Source: Camillea tinctor (lineage: Eukaryota; Ascomycota; Sordariomycetes; Xylariales; Xylariaceae). Taken from it: 64,000 bases of DNA. A model generated the notes under the pieces. That model was given only the letters and a program-made list of their open reading frames with translations, had not been told where the DNA came from and did not search any database. Position numbers and translations under genes: made by a program. The stretch's first letter is position 1, and every line of letters starts with the position of its first letter. Where the stretch lies: assembly GCA_022578605.1 (NCBI GenBank), contig MU394104.1, forward strand, positions 62,001 to 126,000. Direction: 5' to 3'. Shown piece after piece: positions 1-13,000 of this stretch.

Positions 1-20
1 CAATTATAACCTCCTTTTCC

Positions 21-46
21 TTTTTTTTTTTTTTTTTTTTTTTTTT
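21..46. repeat. Poly-T run (26 T)
   Basis: Uninterrupted run of 26 T close to the left edge of the window. It could be the tail of a retroelement copy read on the other strand or a simple homopolymer. No element body is recognisable beside it. Confidence 0.9.
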
Positions 47-281
47 CACACGCTAAGAAGAGAGGCCATTTAAGCCCCCTATACCTTTTAAATTATAAAG
101 CAACAAATTGTTAGCAATGCAATTTATTTTACAAACGCGAAAAGCTGTTAAGATGAGGGATAGTTATGATGCAACAACAATGCCCGGCAGTGGTACCTCA
201 ATTTCTAAGGGCTTTGTACCTGATGTGGCGTACCAATGCCAGCTAGCGATATTAGGTTTAGTTGTGGCATTTGTGGCGATG

Positions 282-320
282 ACCGTCAGACTAGGCAAGA
301 GACACCGTCAGACTAGGCAA
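282..320. repeat. 17-bp direct repeat
   Basis: The sequence ACCGTCAGACTAGGCAA occurs at 282-298 and again at 304-320, separated by 5 bp. This is a short local duplication with no associated gene. Confidence 0.9.
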
Positions 321-3300
321 ACCGAGGTGGAGCCCTATCACGGCTCGTACTAAGTAGCCAAGCATCACCACCTTACGATGTCTAAGGCCGAATCTCGCGT
401 GGAGTGGCGTTCGGTGCTGCCCTCTCTCATGCGACACGCTTTCGGGTGACAGACAGGCCAGACAGATCTATCGAAAGTCTGTGTCCCAAGAAAATAGCTT
501 GCGAGTTCGAATCAAGCTCTATCCTTTTGGTCTCTTAAAGCACGGTGTCTGGATTTTCTCCTGTGTCTTGCAGGTCCCGCAAACTGTCGTAAATGGAAGT
601 CTCCCCGGATTATCCAATCTATGGCCCTAGTCTACCCATGGCTTGTTTCGAATGCCTGTCAGATTTTGGTGTCCTGGTAGGGTAGAGAGGGGCAGAGGGG
701 TGAAAAAAAAAAGAATTAATCTCAACCTACGAGGATATGGGATGGGAGATATCGCCAACTATGGCCTAGGAACTTCGATGTAGTATTTCCATCCCACCAT
801 GTTCCCATGCTAGGGCTGCTATCTATCTGCAAGGGGCAAAAGGTATGGCGCCCGATTGGGCAATGACTCTACCTCCGCGTATTCTCTGTTCTCTATTACT
901 CGATGTCCTGCGGTAATAAGAGGCACTTACTGGTGCTTTTACTACCTTAGGCGATATTGCGTATGCGCTGCTGCAGGCGCTTTTACGCAACTTAAACTTA
1001 TAAACAGCTCTGGCACAACTTTCGTGAGTGATATATGTATCTAGATATTGGTATTGGCACATCATCAAAACGCCACCTAGTTCCCCCCTTGACGCTCCCC
1101 TTGCTGGCACCGCTGGAGGCGTATCGTATGGGGGACCTATAGCTACTAGTCAGCGAGCTATCCCATCTTTACTTCACCTCGATGCTACTATTCACTATTG
1201 CCTACGACGAATGATGATCTCAGGAGCAACATTCGTCCTGTGGATGACTAGACCTGAATGACCTCTTAACCCCTTGGGACGGCTGAATGCATTTCCGTCC
1301 GTCTGTCAGCTCGCCGCTTCAGGGTTAGTAACACCTTAAAAACGTCCTCGTACGTACTCTTCACCACGCTAGGGAGCACGGAGTGCCATGCCACTAGCTG
1401 GGGAGATGTGAAAGTGAGGCAAGCCACCGATGGTATCTCTCCCCGGCGTCGGACCGAACGGTTAGTGGGAGAAGTCTTCTAGAAAAGCCTCAAGATTCAG
1501 AAACTACGCCTCTGGATTGCAGCCCTGCACTGGCTTCCGAAGCGATGCTCATTAAGTTGTTTGCTATCGCCAGGGTAAGACCGAAGAACATGCACAACGA
1601 CGGCTAACTATATAACATAGATGTACACAGCATAACACTAGCGGCTCTGGGGATGACTGGAGATGGATTTCGAGTCCCGGCTCACATTGTTCTACCTCCG
1701 TATCACCATTACACCAGAATAGCTGTTACATCTGCCGTAGTGGACACACGTAGAGTCCGCCTTACAAAAGCTGTTGCCTCGTGGGGCTTGCATGTACGAC
1801 GATGAAGCACTAGTGGGAGAGGGAGTGTCTCTTACCGAGACACTGACATGACTTGCCCCGGCTTCATACAAACATCGTATTGCATTGTGATATACAGGCC
1901 CAAGGGATGGAAAGATTCTTGATTTCGAGGCAAACAGGTTCTAGAAATAGTAATGCTAAATTATCGTTGACGATCGTATAAATTGACACAATCAGATCTA
2001 CCATAGGTGTAACCTCTTCACGAGCCACGTTAAGAAGACACGAACAGGCATGACTAGAACAAGACGAAGACGGCGGAAGACGGTGAGTGGGCAGGAAAGG
2101 GCTCCGATACCCTTGTGCTTGTTAGTCCACCATGTACGACTAGGTGAGTAGAGACGACCTTCGATCGATGGACAATGGCATGGAGTGAGGTGCACTACGT
2201 TTCTGAGCAGCCTGGAGTTGATCACAACCCCTCTCGAGTTGCAGTGCATAACATGTAATAAATTGCAGGTGTATGCACAAATTTACCATACGCAGACTTG
2301 CACTACACTGAAGTAGTGTAGATAGATAAAATCTTCTCCTACTGTGGTGGACATTGGATGGCTATGGATTAGACTAGTCACTATCTACGATTTTCTTCTT
2401 CACAAACGGTCTATACTATTTTATTACATGCCAGTGCATATGTACCTGGCAATCTGGGCAACTAACGTATAGTTACTCCGTATTAACCGGTTTTTTTTTT
2501 CTCAAATAGCTGATCGTCAAATGCTATAAGGTGGGTTTATCACCTTACTCTAGTTCTGCTCTTTAATTACCTGATATCCTTCTTGCATCCTACATCTCCA
2601 CACAATATTGTCAAAGCCATACCGGATCTCATGTTCAATAGTGACAAATTACAATTTCCAACATGTATCAGTAATGTCTTATGTGGAAGCATTTGGGAAA
2701 TTTGCGGCAAACCAACACGTTTATATCAAGTTGAGTACATGCTTATAAGTCATGAGGCTACATTTTGATGATCCATCCTGAACAACCCTTCTCCCCTCCC
2801 TAGTCGCATCAACATGTCAATGTTGCATGTTGCGTTCTTACTAAGACTCAGTTGATGCCTAGACTTTTCCTACATACATGCGTATATACGTGAAAGATGA
2901 AGAAGAAGGGAAAAAATCAACCCATGCGCATACTACCACCACCTGCCGTAGTAAGAAAGCATAGTCCGCTTAGCGGACCCTACGACAGTTCCTCGACACT
3001 GCCCAAACATGGATGACAGAGTGATGGTACGCTACGTACCGATAGCCTTGAAACAAATTGTTTCAATCCGCGCCCGCCTTGTTGGATCTGGCAACGGGGT
3101 CCGGTCTTTTGGGGTTGTCTTTCCATCTTGGGACACCTGTGACAGACTATCTGGGGCTACCAAAACGCTCAAGCCCCTGGTCAAGAGACTGAATTATTGT
3201 CACGTCAACATTCAATCGCTGTCCTTGTGGGGGGAGGGGAGAGGGTTAGAGGGAAACCAAGTTCCGGTACGGTGATATAGTGACCGGCAAAAATCGCGTC

Positions 3301-6077
3301 CCCATCTTAGTTCTCTTTATATTAACGCTTTTACGTTAGGTTAGGTTAGCTTTTAGGAGCGGGCAAAGCCCGGCGGCCATGGACGGAGCCGTTGAAGACG
3401 ATACGGGAATGGAATAGTACGAGAAACTCCCCAGATGATCGACCTCAGCTCCGCTCCAACTACTACAAACGATTAAACTAGATGCTAACATCGACAACAA
3501 CAGCAACAACCCCTCCCATATACCGGCCCATATCATCGATGTAGGTTACATGATTCGATTGCAGTATAGACAACCTGGGAGCCCCTTGCCAGGAGGGTCT
3601 TAGTGTCGAATGATTTCCTAGAAACTTCAAAATGTTTCCCATCTTATCCGGCACCAAATGAAGTAATCTTTGCAAAGCAGCCCCAGCCCGGCAGATAGGT
3701 ATGTGTATAGTCTAACTTGAAGCACGCATAGCTTAGGAACCGGGGACATCCCCGGCGGTTTCTAGTCATAAGGCTAACTACCAAACGGATCCTCTAAGCA
3801 TTTTGGAGTACTCCTAGAGAGACTTCTACAGACACACTCCCAAGTGTGAGTGAGTGAGTGAGTGCCACGGTGTTGTCTCAAGATCGAATATCCCCCAATC
3901 CCGTCAGCCGGCAATAGCCCGAGGTTTTGCTGATACCCCACGGCACTTCTTATAAGTAGAATGAAAAATGCATGTACACTAGGTTAGGTAGGTTATGTAG
4001 CTATAAAGTTGGGGTTTGGGGTTCACCCTGGAACAACCATACCAGGCCGACCCATCCGCCGTAAGCGTATACGTAGCATCGAGCTCGCTTACCATTTGGT
4101 TTGAAGATTGCATAGCTGTGGCATGTGCCTGTTCTGCAATGCGTCAACTTCTTCTTACGTTACAAATAGATAGCATAGTGTCGCCTCATGTCTCCCTCAA
4201 GCTACCTAACGTAGGCTCGTTGGGGGTGCATCTGCGCCTATTGGTAGCATATATCTTGTGCCGAGATCCACGTGCAGTATTACTATACATACATATAATT
4301 CCGTATACCCAGGCCTTTTTACCAAGAGAGAAGGAAGGCTTGGCCAGTGTCACCCTTCTAGAACAACGACTTACATGCCTTTCTGGTGATCGAGCGTTTG
4401 TTCGCAAGTAGCCATACAGTACAGGCTTGATGACTCCGTACGGTACCTACAGCCTTCTCCTGCTACTGCAGGCTGAGCGAGGTTCACACGCGGCCGGGCC
4501 GATTAAGAAAGAGGACATGATTCCTGGGTGACCTATAGACAAGGAGATCGTCCGTTCGGGTATCTCCTGTGCCGTAGCGTTTTGCAGCGTATGCATGTCA
4601 TACACATAACGCCCAATATTTACTGCCAGCTTGTGATTCGTCTTTTTTTTTTCTTTTTTTCTTTTTCTTCTCTTCAACACGGAGGAGAACATCGAGAACA
4701 ATATAATGTGTGTTCTGTATGTTACCACATCCGACCCAAAGCTATGGAACGGCGTCCATGGATGCATTTTTTTCTTTCACTTTTTTAATAATGGTATAAT
4801 AATAATTCGCCGAAAGGGAATCAAAGTGGTTTAGATCGACCGGCGCCGTCGATGACGCGTCCGGATCGTCTTTTAGACTAGGTAATATTTGCTTCTGCTG
4901 GTATGTGTTATTGTTATTGTTATTATTAGCATAGTATAGTTGAGCTGACGCTAGGAACTGACAGTTTGTTCTTCTGGGGAACCAACTTGATTTCCAATGT
5001 TGATCATAAGAGGAAGTTGAGGAAAGTGGAAAGAAAAATAAAATAAAAATAAAACGAAATAAAAATTCAATAAGATAATTAGATCTACCAGATCATCGAT
5101 ACTCAAAGGGAGTTCCCGTCAATACCTACAATTAAGGCTAACTTACATGGTTAGCTTCAATATATTGATATGACTTAGATACTACATACATCCCTCTTAT
5201 CTAGTGTAGTAGTTACTACCTAACCTAACCTATAAGGTACCCTGGGTATGTTTTTAAACTCAATTGAACTTACCTAATGTATGTAACCTACCTAGCCTAC
5301 ATAACTTTTACACCTGTTTTACACCTGGGCATCATGCCATAGACTAAACTTAACTTAGTTTATACCGTTTATACCTAGGAATCTTTAAGGTGAGCCAACT
5401 GTCAGCAGTTGATGGTAAAAAAAAAAAAATGGTAAAGTACCTATTGAAAGGTGAGGTCCACTAAGACGAAGACCTCTCTCTTTACCTCTTTGTCTCTCTC
5501 TCTCTCTCTCTTTTTTTTTTTTTTTTTCCTCTTTGACGCTGACACGTTCCCCCTCCCCCCTCCCAATCCAATCCCATCCCGTTCCGATCACCGACCTGCC
5601 ATTTTTAGTTGAGACTTTCTCTCTTCCCTCCTTGAAGGAGGCTGGGCGGTGAGGGTTTAGCGTCTTTCCTGTTATGTTCTGATCTGATCTGATCTGATCC
5701 AATTTGATTTGATCTTGTTCAGTCTTCTGAGAACGACGCGCGAAGCTTCATGCCTATGTTCACATGTCGATGTCAATGTCTATCTCCGTAAACGTATCTA
5801 TGTCTATATTCAAAATCTAGTTCCAAGTCCGAAAAGAAAAAGAAAAAGAAGCTGTTCAGTTTACTAGAAAGAATCCTGCGACATCACACGCCCTCCTCCT
5901 TCTCCTCCTCCTCCTCTCTCTCCTCCTTCATTTCGTCTAGTCTCTCTTTATTTTTATTTATTTTATTATTTTTATTTTATCGCTTTCTTTCCTTCTTTAC
6001 ACAACGTTACCCACCCACACCCTCTCCCCTTCTCCCGCGGCTCGGACAACCCGTGGCGACACGAACGTCACCGAGCA

Positions 6078-8129
6078 ATGCCTGAGGACCACCAGGCCGA
6101 TGATGCGGTTGTTTTGCCGGACACCTCTCAGCCTCTCGGCCAAATCCGAGATCGAGATCGAAACCAAGATCGAGATGCCACGCCGCAGTCTCTTATCTCG
6201 GCCGTCTTAGATATTAAGAAATTTGCTATCACCAGGGAGAATTGGATCAAGTCGCTTGAATGTCTCTATTTGCCTGCCGAGGAGGATGAGGAGGAGGACG
6301 AGCCAGGTGGCAAGCGCCGCTGGATCGACAATGGCCCTAGCATAGCCTCGTATGTTGCTCCCGTGCTCCGCAGGAGCTATCTCGACCCAGTGTCGGACCC
6401 AGAAGGTGGCCGGGACTACGTAGCCGTCTCCTACACCTGGGAGCCCTCCGATGATACAGAGCTCGTCGACCAGGGTGTTAACAGCTACCGCATCGAGTCG
6501 CGTAGGGCTGGCGAGTCTTCAATGCCTAGCCGGGTGAGGGATGTGGTTTGGGACCGCGTGTTGCGCTATGCCGAGTATGTAGAGTGCGATAACATCTGGA
6601 TCGACCGCGAGTGTATCGACCAGGATAACCCGAGTGAGCAGGAGACGGCCATTCAAAACATGCATCTTGTCTATAGCCTGAGCAGGAGACCTGTAGCACT
6701 TCTGACGCGTTCGATAAGAACTGCTGGAGAGCTAGATTTACTTGCTAGTCTACTACTTGATGAAGTGAGGCCTAAAGACGAGCCTGCCCTTCTGCGTCTC
6801 CTGGATGATATTACTTCCGATCGGTGGTGGACGCGGGCCTGGACTTTCCAGGAAGACTATAAAGCGTCTACTCGCATGGTTCTGCTCATTCCTCATGCCC
6901 GCAACTTGGAGGACCGTAAACAGGGTATGGCTGACTTGCAGAACCGTCCCCTCTTCGGGAATCTTCCAGGGGAGCTCCGTATCAGGTCTGCCGACTTCAG
7001 GTCAGAAGTGACCAGCTTCTGCTTAGAGTATAGAAAGAGAACTGACCCGGCATCTGCCTCTGTCTGTAATAAGATCTTGAGGACAGCCGGGAAGTACAAT
7101 ATCCTCTTGCAGGAGGAAGATTGGTTTGGCCTGAACTTCATATCTCGCTCTATGTCTCCTACCATCTTCGCTGACCTGGGTAAACGCGGCATTTCCAAGG
7201 AGTCGGACCGTCTCGCCATAGCTGCAAACTGCTGCGGGTACACCACCCGGCTTGAGACGCCCGCCTTGAACAAGAACCGCAAGAGTCTTAGTATCTCTAT
7301 GCTAGCTCTATACCTCCTTAATGGCGAGATCATCGATAATGACCCCAAACGCTGCCGCGGATCCCTTAAAGACAATATCTATACCTACCTGTCTAAGCAG
7401 TCGCTCCGCAACTTTGAATCACCTACCGGCAAAGAACTTACCTTCATCAAAAGCTGTCGGTTTATTGACCCGGCCCTCACGCCCGAGGGCACACAGACAA
7501 GAGGTCACCTCTGGAAATTAGGCAAAGTCATCCGAAGGGCTCCGATGAAACGAGAAAAATACCGGGGTCTGGGGCCTCTCGACCAATTCGCGACCGAGCT
7601 CTCGTACCCATTTTACGGTGCCACGTACCAAGAACTCGCATGTAGAATTATAGACTTGTCGCGGCAGACCCCTCCGAGCTCTGCTGACGGCCGCTACCAG
7701 CGCCTTTGGGAATGGCGCGACTGGATGGCTATGGAGGTTCAAAATGCCCTCTTAGAAGGCTGCTCCATACGGCTAGCTTGCATCGTACACCCTATCTACG
7801 GATATCAAGAACACAGCCCCTACCGTGCTATTTTTGTCAGCCCTAGCGAAGACGATGACGATTGGGATGACGATGAACACGCATCCCCACGCTACGTTTT
7901 CACGTCGACACGGCCGGCAAAGAAGGGGCCCATCAGCGACATCCACAAACACGTGTCACTCGAGGTCGACGTTGAGTGGCCCAAGTCGGCATCCAAGGAG
8001 GATAGAAATGCATTACCGAAGCTATACATCAAGCGCTGGCGCAACGGTCTCTGCTTCTTTGAGGGCTATCCCACGCGACCGGTGCTGTTCCCCTACCCAC
8101 CGGAACTGCTGGCTGGACTCGACCAGTAA
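6078..8129 (+). CDS. HET-domain (heterokaryon incompatibility) protein
   Basis: A single-exon protein of 683 residues. The HET domain (PF06985 type) spans about residues 114-260: the opening YVAVSYTWEPS block, the central WIDRECIDQ block (family consensus WIDAICINQ) near residues 174-182, and the closing RWWTRAWTFQED block near 249-260. HET domains act in non-self recognition and trigger cell death when incompatible strains fuse; many paralogues have no assigned allelic role. The C-terminal 400 residues carry no second domain I recognise (no NACHT, WD40 or ankyrin pattern) and include an acidic stretch near the end. The start is the ATG at 6078, preceded by a CT-rich leader. The gene stands alone, with about 6 kb of gene-free DNA upstream and Rim15 convergent downstream, so the neighbours give no hint of a partner. 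The domain call is firm; a role in incompatibility is inference. Confidence 0.9.
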   Translation: MPEDHQADDAVVLPDTSQPLGQIRDRDRNQDRDATPQSLISAVLDIKKFAITRENWIKSLECLYLPAEEDEEEDEPGGKRRWIDNGPSIASYVAPVLRRSYLDPVSDPEGGRDYVAVSYTWEPSDDTELVDQGVNSYRIESRRAGESSMPSRVRDVVWDRVLRYAEYVECDNIWIDRECIDQDNPSEQETAIQNMHLVYSLSRRPVALLTRSIRTAGELDLLASLLLDEVRPKDEPALLRLLDDITSDRWWTRAWTFQEDYKASTRMVLLIPHARNLEDRKQGMADLQNRPLFGNLPGELRIRSADFRSEVTSFCLEYRKRTDPASASVCNKILRTAGKYNILLQEEDWFGLNFISRSMSPTIFADLGKRGISKESDRLAIAANCCGYTTRLETPALNKNRKSLSISMLALYLLNGEIIDNDPKRCRGSLKDNIYTYLSKQSLRNFESPTGKELTFIKSCRFIDPALTPEGTQTRGHLWKLGKVIRRAPMKREKYRGLGPLDQFATELSYPFYGATYQELACRIIDLSRQTPPSSADGRYQRLWEWRDWMAMEVQNALLEGCSIRLACIVHPIYGYQEHSPYRAIFVSPSEDDDDWDDDEHASPRYVFTSTRPAKKGPISDIHKHVSLEVDVEWPKSASKEDRNALPKLYIKRWRNGLCFFEGYPTRPVLFPYPPELLAGLDQ

Positions 8130-10005
8130 TCATCCATTCCAACTATCTTATTAACATATTATTTTATATCTATATCACTATTTTAACCATCATGTAAACC
8201 CGATCTATGTACTCAAGGTTAGCCGGAGAGAGGTCGGGGAAGAAAACGACTATAACGACGAAAATGATAAAGAAGAGCAACCATTATTACTACATACAAA
8301 AAAAAAAGGGGGAGCATAACTTGAGAAAATATTCTTTATCTAATTATTAGGATGGCGGGACAATATTTCTGGAATTTGTATGAGGGACACAAGAGACTGA
8401 AAGGACATTAACGGGCATACTTTGTTTTTCTGGGAGGAAAGTTTTTGGGGGGAATTAAGTTGGGTTTCTACGAGAATGAAGAAAAGGCGAAGAGGAATAA
8501 ATGAAAACATAGTGACAAAAAAAAGGCACGAATATTATGTATTATACGAAAAAGAAGAAGAACTGTTAATGACGTGGCTGATATAGAATGAAGATATGAG
8601 CTTTCCCCAACCTTTTCTCGCTCTCAATCTTGAGATGAATGCTTTCATCCCAAGTCTCTAGAATGCTATTATGAGGAGTATTAGGGTAGGGTATATTGGG
8701 TATCATGCGTTATATGATTTATCACCTAGAGAACTAACCTAGGGTTTTGTCAGATATCTCAAATGGCATTGTCCATTGCCTGCTAATGACCTGATTCATC
8801 CTATGTATAGAGTATTTTTGAACGCCTAGAGGAAAGGGGGCATTCTAGGGACATTAGTTAGAGGGTATATATATATCTCCCCTTTGATAAATGTGTTTAA
8901 TTGTATTAGATATATAAATGCCTTTCCTACCAGCGTCTCAAATGATAATTATTGCCTTTGTCTTGTTTATATAGGTAGGCTAGATATGGGCACCTAACAA
9001 GCTATGGGGATAAATTAAAATAGCTATTTAGGTACTAACCATCACGATGATGTATGGTCAGTCATTTATTGATATACGATATTAGCTGTACATAGAAATA
9101 TCTATATCTAGATAGCAAGCTACCGCAATGAGCTAAATCGTATTTTCGCCCTCAAGACTCTGGCTATGCGAACCTCGTTAGCAATAAGCTGTTGACATTA
9201 GTTACCGACTTGCGAAGATGACTTCCAACCTAGATGGAGATGGCTATAAAGCTTTTCACACAGCTGATGCCTACTCTTGGCGAAGAAGTATAGCCTATAT
9301 ATGCACTAACAATGAGACGGTAACGAGTACTAAGATAAGAACAAAACACCAATTCCAATCTGTAATGGTTTGTATATTCATCGGCTCGGCCTTTTTGGTT
9401 TCCAGTATCCATTGACCTTTGTCCTATTTACCTAACTTGAGTATCTGGCGGGCGGATTCCTTCGACAAATAGATGGGGTGTATCAACTACCTTGGAAGTC
9501 CAGCCCTCCACCTTCATATACTCTTTGCCACCTTTCGCAACAGTGTTATCTCAAAGTAAACGAGCAGCCTGATCACATCATACTTATACATACATACATG
9601 AAATCCCTTCAGCCAAACGAGACTAAACTGGGATTCAGTTCTAGTAGGGCTAGGAAGTCTCCCACTCGAGCTAGAAGCAAATAAATAATCACCCGGGGGG
9701 CAAAAGAATAAAAAGGAAAAGAAAAAGAAAAAAGGCAACGAATGACCCAAGGTGTGTAAATGCTGCAACTGTCCTCCCTCCTTCCTAACTGGTTTCTCTG
9801 TGACCACCTGGATCTCAAATCTCAAATCCCTTACCATGACTTAATCCTGAACTCCGTTGCTGCTTCAGCCGTTACATAGGAAATAAAAGCAGTCTTGTCG
9901 CGTCCTTCCTGTGAACGCCTTGCTGTTAATAATTTAATGAACGTATTCGTCGCAGTATTTTCTGCAACGACAGAGAGCCGCATATAGACAGACAACATGT
10001 TCGGG
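8130..10005. other. Gene-free interval between convergent genes
   Basis: This 1.9 kb spacer lies between the 3' ends of the HET gene and the Rim15 gene and should contain both 3' UTRs. It holds A-rich tracts (for example near 8300 and 8518), TATATA runs near 8869 and no reading frame with a recognisable motif. Confidence 0.7.
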
Positions 10006-13000
10006 TCAAATCTGATGCATTCGATAGGCAGTCTCTGAATATTTAATTGTCGGCCGTGGTGTCTGTTCATCCACGCTGGCCTCCTGAGACGTTGCTGGAC
10101 GTGGTGTTTCACCCTGATCCTCTGTAGCTTCAGATTCATGTACGACCGAAAAAGCGTCTGGCGGCGTCTGTGTTGTGATCCGTGATGGTGACCTTTCAGC
10201 CGGAAGGGGCGAATGGGCGCCCTCCCTAGATGGTGTCACTACCTGGGTCACAGGTTCTGGTGTGGTATCGGATGCGACGGCAACACTATCGTGGCTGTTT
10301 GCCCTCATCATCTCTATACCTAATTTAGAACTAGGTGGCGGCGGTTTGCTTCGTGGACCGCGTTCTCGAGATGAACCAAGTTCGTCATCTTCGTCGTCTG
10401 CAGAATCGCTTCCCTCGAGCCGCTTTTTTTCAAGATGTTCTCGCCTTGATCTCAATTTGTCTAACGAGCGCTGAGGAACGGGCTTTCTGGGCTGCTCCAT
10501 CTGCGCAGGGGCTGACTGCTGAGTCTTGAGCGCCACGGGTGTTCTTGGTGCTGTAGAACCCGCTATCAATTCATCAGGATTGATCCCGAGGCCTGATTCA
10601 TCCCAGTCACCAGTCGCTTTTCGTGAGACGATGACCGAAATTTCATCCGTAGTAGCTGATTCGGAGTCTCCAAACATACTACTGATTGAATCCTCCCTGC
10701 TAGAACCTTTAAAACTACTACTTGCTGGGTGGGTATATCCGGAAGATCCCGAGGTTGGGCTATCCTCTAGGCGTGAGCTTCCGGCCTTCGTCATCGCAGA
10801 TAATGGGTTTGGAATCGACACCGACCGGCTCTGTCCAGAAGCAGAGGAAGGTGGCTTCCACTGGCAAAGATTTGAGAGAACTTCGACTAGTTTAGAAGAA
10901 CTAATGGGCTTCTCAATGAGCGAGTCGAAGTAGTGGGGGGCTTGCAATTCCTTTAAATAAGCGGTGATTGCAACGATAGGAGTGTGGGCGTTGGCATTCT
11001 TGACTTCTCGAACCATTCGGGCGACATCGCTCCCGCTGATCTCTGGTAGTTTGAATTCCGTAAAGATGATGTCGAATTTGAGGTCTCCTACAGCATATCG
11101 AACCGCATCGGAGCCTGTCGATGCAGAAATAGTGCGGCATCGGAGCTTTTCAAGCAGTTTTTCCATTACCATGCGCGATACCGGGTGGTCTTCGCAGATT
11201 AAAACGTCTAGAGAACGGAAAGAAGGGCTATCAAGCATTATAGCGGACATCCGACGGGATGATTGACGGCGTCGCTGTACTTTAAGAAGGGCATTTGCTC
11301 TATCGCCTTCATTATCCGATGATGAAGGAGACATGTCAAACACTTGGCTGCGACGGTTGCGATGATGAGCGAGAAGATCAGGCGCAATCGGACTGCCCTC
11401 CTGAGATCCCACCGTTAAAGACCGTGATCTTGTTGATGATCCGCTCGCCTGCCTGGGCGTTCCAAAAGTCTTCTGTGGGGAGAGTGCTAATGGGGGTGGT
11501 GCTCCCTTGCCCTTTACTGGGGTCGGAGCACTCGTGCTCGCGGACTTCTGCAAACTGGGAGGAACTCGCGATGCTTCAAAGAAACTACCGGGTTGCAACG
11601 AGCTCGCGCCCGATTGGTGAGAGAGACTAGAAGCAGCACTTGAAGGTTTCCGGCGAGCTTCAGCTCCCTGGCCAGCATGGAAAGACACCAGGAGCGGCGA
11701 AGATGGCTGAGAGGCTCGGCTCGGCGAGGAGTTTGCATGGCTAGTAGCAGATGGCGAAGCTGGGCGCTGGGATGCTGAGGCCTTGGCGTTGGAAAGGCTC
11801 CTCTGGACAGGCATCACCGGGCTCCCATCAAGAGCAGGAGCTGAGGATCCAGAGCTGTGCGCACTGCTAGGGCTCATATTCGTTCTATTTTGTGCAGCCA
11901 TTGCCTGTGCTTTCAACTGTTGGATGAGCTCTTTGTTGGCTTTCTCAAGAACCGTCAAGTTCTTAAAAGCAAAGGTCCCGAAGTCATCAGAAGCCACAGG
12001 CTCGCTAAGCCGACGGCTTTTGAGGTCTCGGATATGAGGAGGAATATGTAAAGGCATCAATCCCCGTTTCATCTGGTTGACTTGGACTTGGGATCGGACA
12101 CGGGACAGAGCATCATGAGGTCTGTCAGGATAATCAGGAGTTGAGGCTGATGGTGATGACTGGTCTTCCATCTCTTCCGTGAAAGACTGTAGTGTAGCAC
12201 CGCGAGCGTCGAAATATTCCGTGTCTTCCGGGTTTTCGGGTTCGGGAACGAATTGCGCCTCGTCTTGCAGGAGAGTATCCCAATTCATGCCTTCAAACCA
12301 AGGGTGATTCCTGATTTCCTCACCACCAGATGCATATTTATCTTCACGATTGGCGCCAAGTCGTTGTTGGGGATCGATACAGAGCAATTTGTTCATGAGA
12401 TCCTTCGCTTCAGGAGAGACATAATCTGGTTCATCAGGCCACATAATCTTCCGAGCGAGTATGTTCTCAAAGACATGCTCTGCCTCGCTTGCATGGAACG
12501 GAGGGTATCCGTAAAGGAACTCGAACATAATGCAGCCAACGGACCACCAATCACTGGTTTCATCCTGTCGACTACCTTTGATGGTTTCAGGAGCAAGATA
12601 ATCGGGAGTTCCAACGAACCTCCGATTAGTATCTTCGGGGTCAAATAGAGCCATAGGAGGAGGCATCATATTTGGCTGAGGAGGGGTGCTCCGATGAGCC
12701 TCGCTATTATGGCTGGTAGCCTGGTGGAGGGATGGCAAGTCAGGCGAAGCACCACCACCTTCGCTACCGTCGTCGTGGGGAGAGCGAACACGAGGTTGGG
12801 TTGAATGGACGTCGTTCAACGTGAAGTTTCCCATCATATGCGCGAGGGTCTCGCTCCCACCGCTGTCACTCCGTTGACCCGAGATGCGACGCGAGTCGGG
12901 ATGAACGTGTGAGAGATTAAAGTAAGATGGCTGTCCAGGACCGTTGTCCGGGGTCATTTGGGGTGTGGTTCCAGGAGAATGATGACTGCCATGTAAGTCA

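Larger units (their letters stand above)
1..6077. other. Gene-free 5' region with simple repeats
   Basis: No reading frame here resembles a known protein and none has convincing splice signals. The longest open stretch (4016-4411, +) has no ATG at its start and no recognisable motif. Visible structure: a T26 run (21-46), a 17-bp direct repeat at 282-298 and 304-320, a hairpin-forming GTCCGC/GCGGAC palindrome (2964-2978), a CCGGGGA/TCCCCGG inverted repeat near 3739-3755, a TGAG tetranucleotide run near 3846, a TGATC pentanucleotide run near 5682-5699 and CT/T-rich stretches near 5490-5530 and 5890-5970. The last CT-rich block directly precedes the HET-domain gene and probably belongs to its promoter or leader. 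Degenerate mobile-element remains cannot be excluded by eye. Confidence 0.6.

Noticed and set aside
500..525. GAGTTCGAATC resembling a tRNA B box
   Set aside because: Flanking bases do not form a T-stem and no A box, D-arm or acceptor stem can be built around it.
4016..4411. 131-codon open stretch on the plus strand
   Set aside because: It begins with TTG, has no recognisable motif, and overlaps another open stretch on the opposite strand; likely chance.
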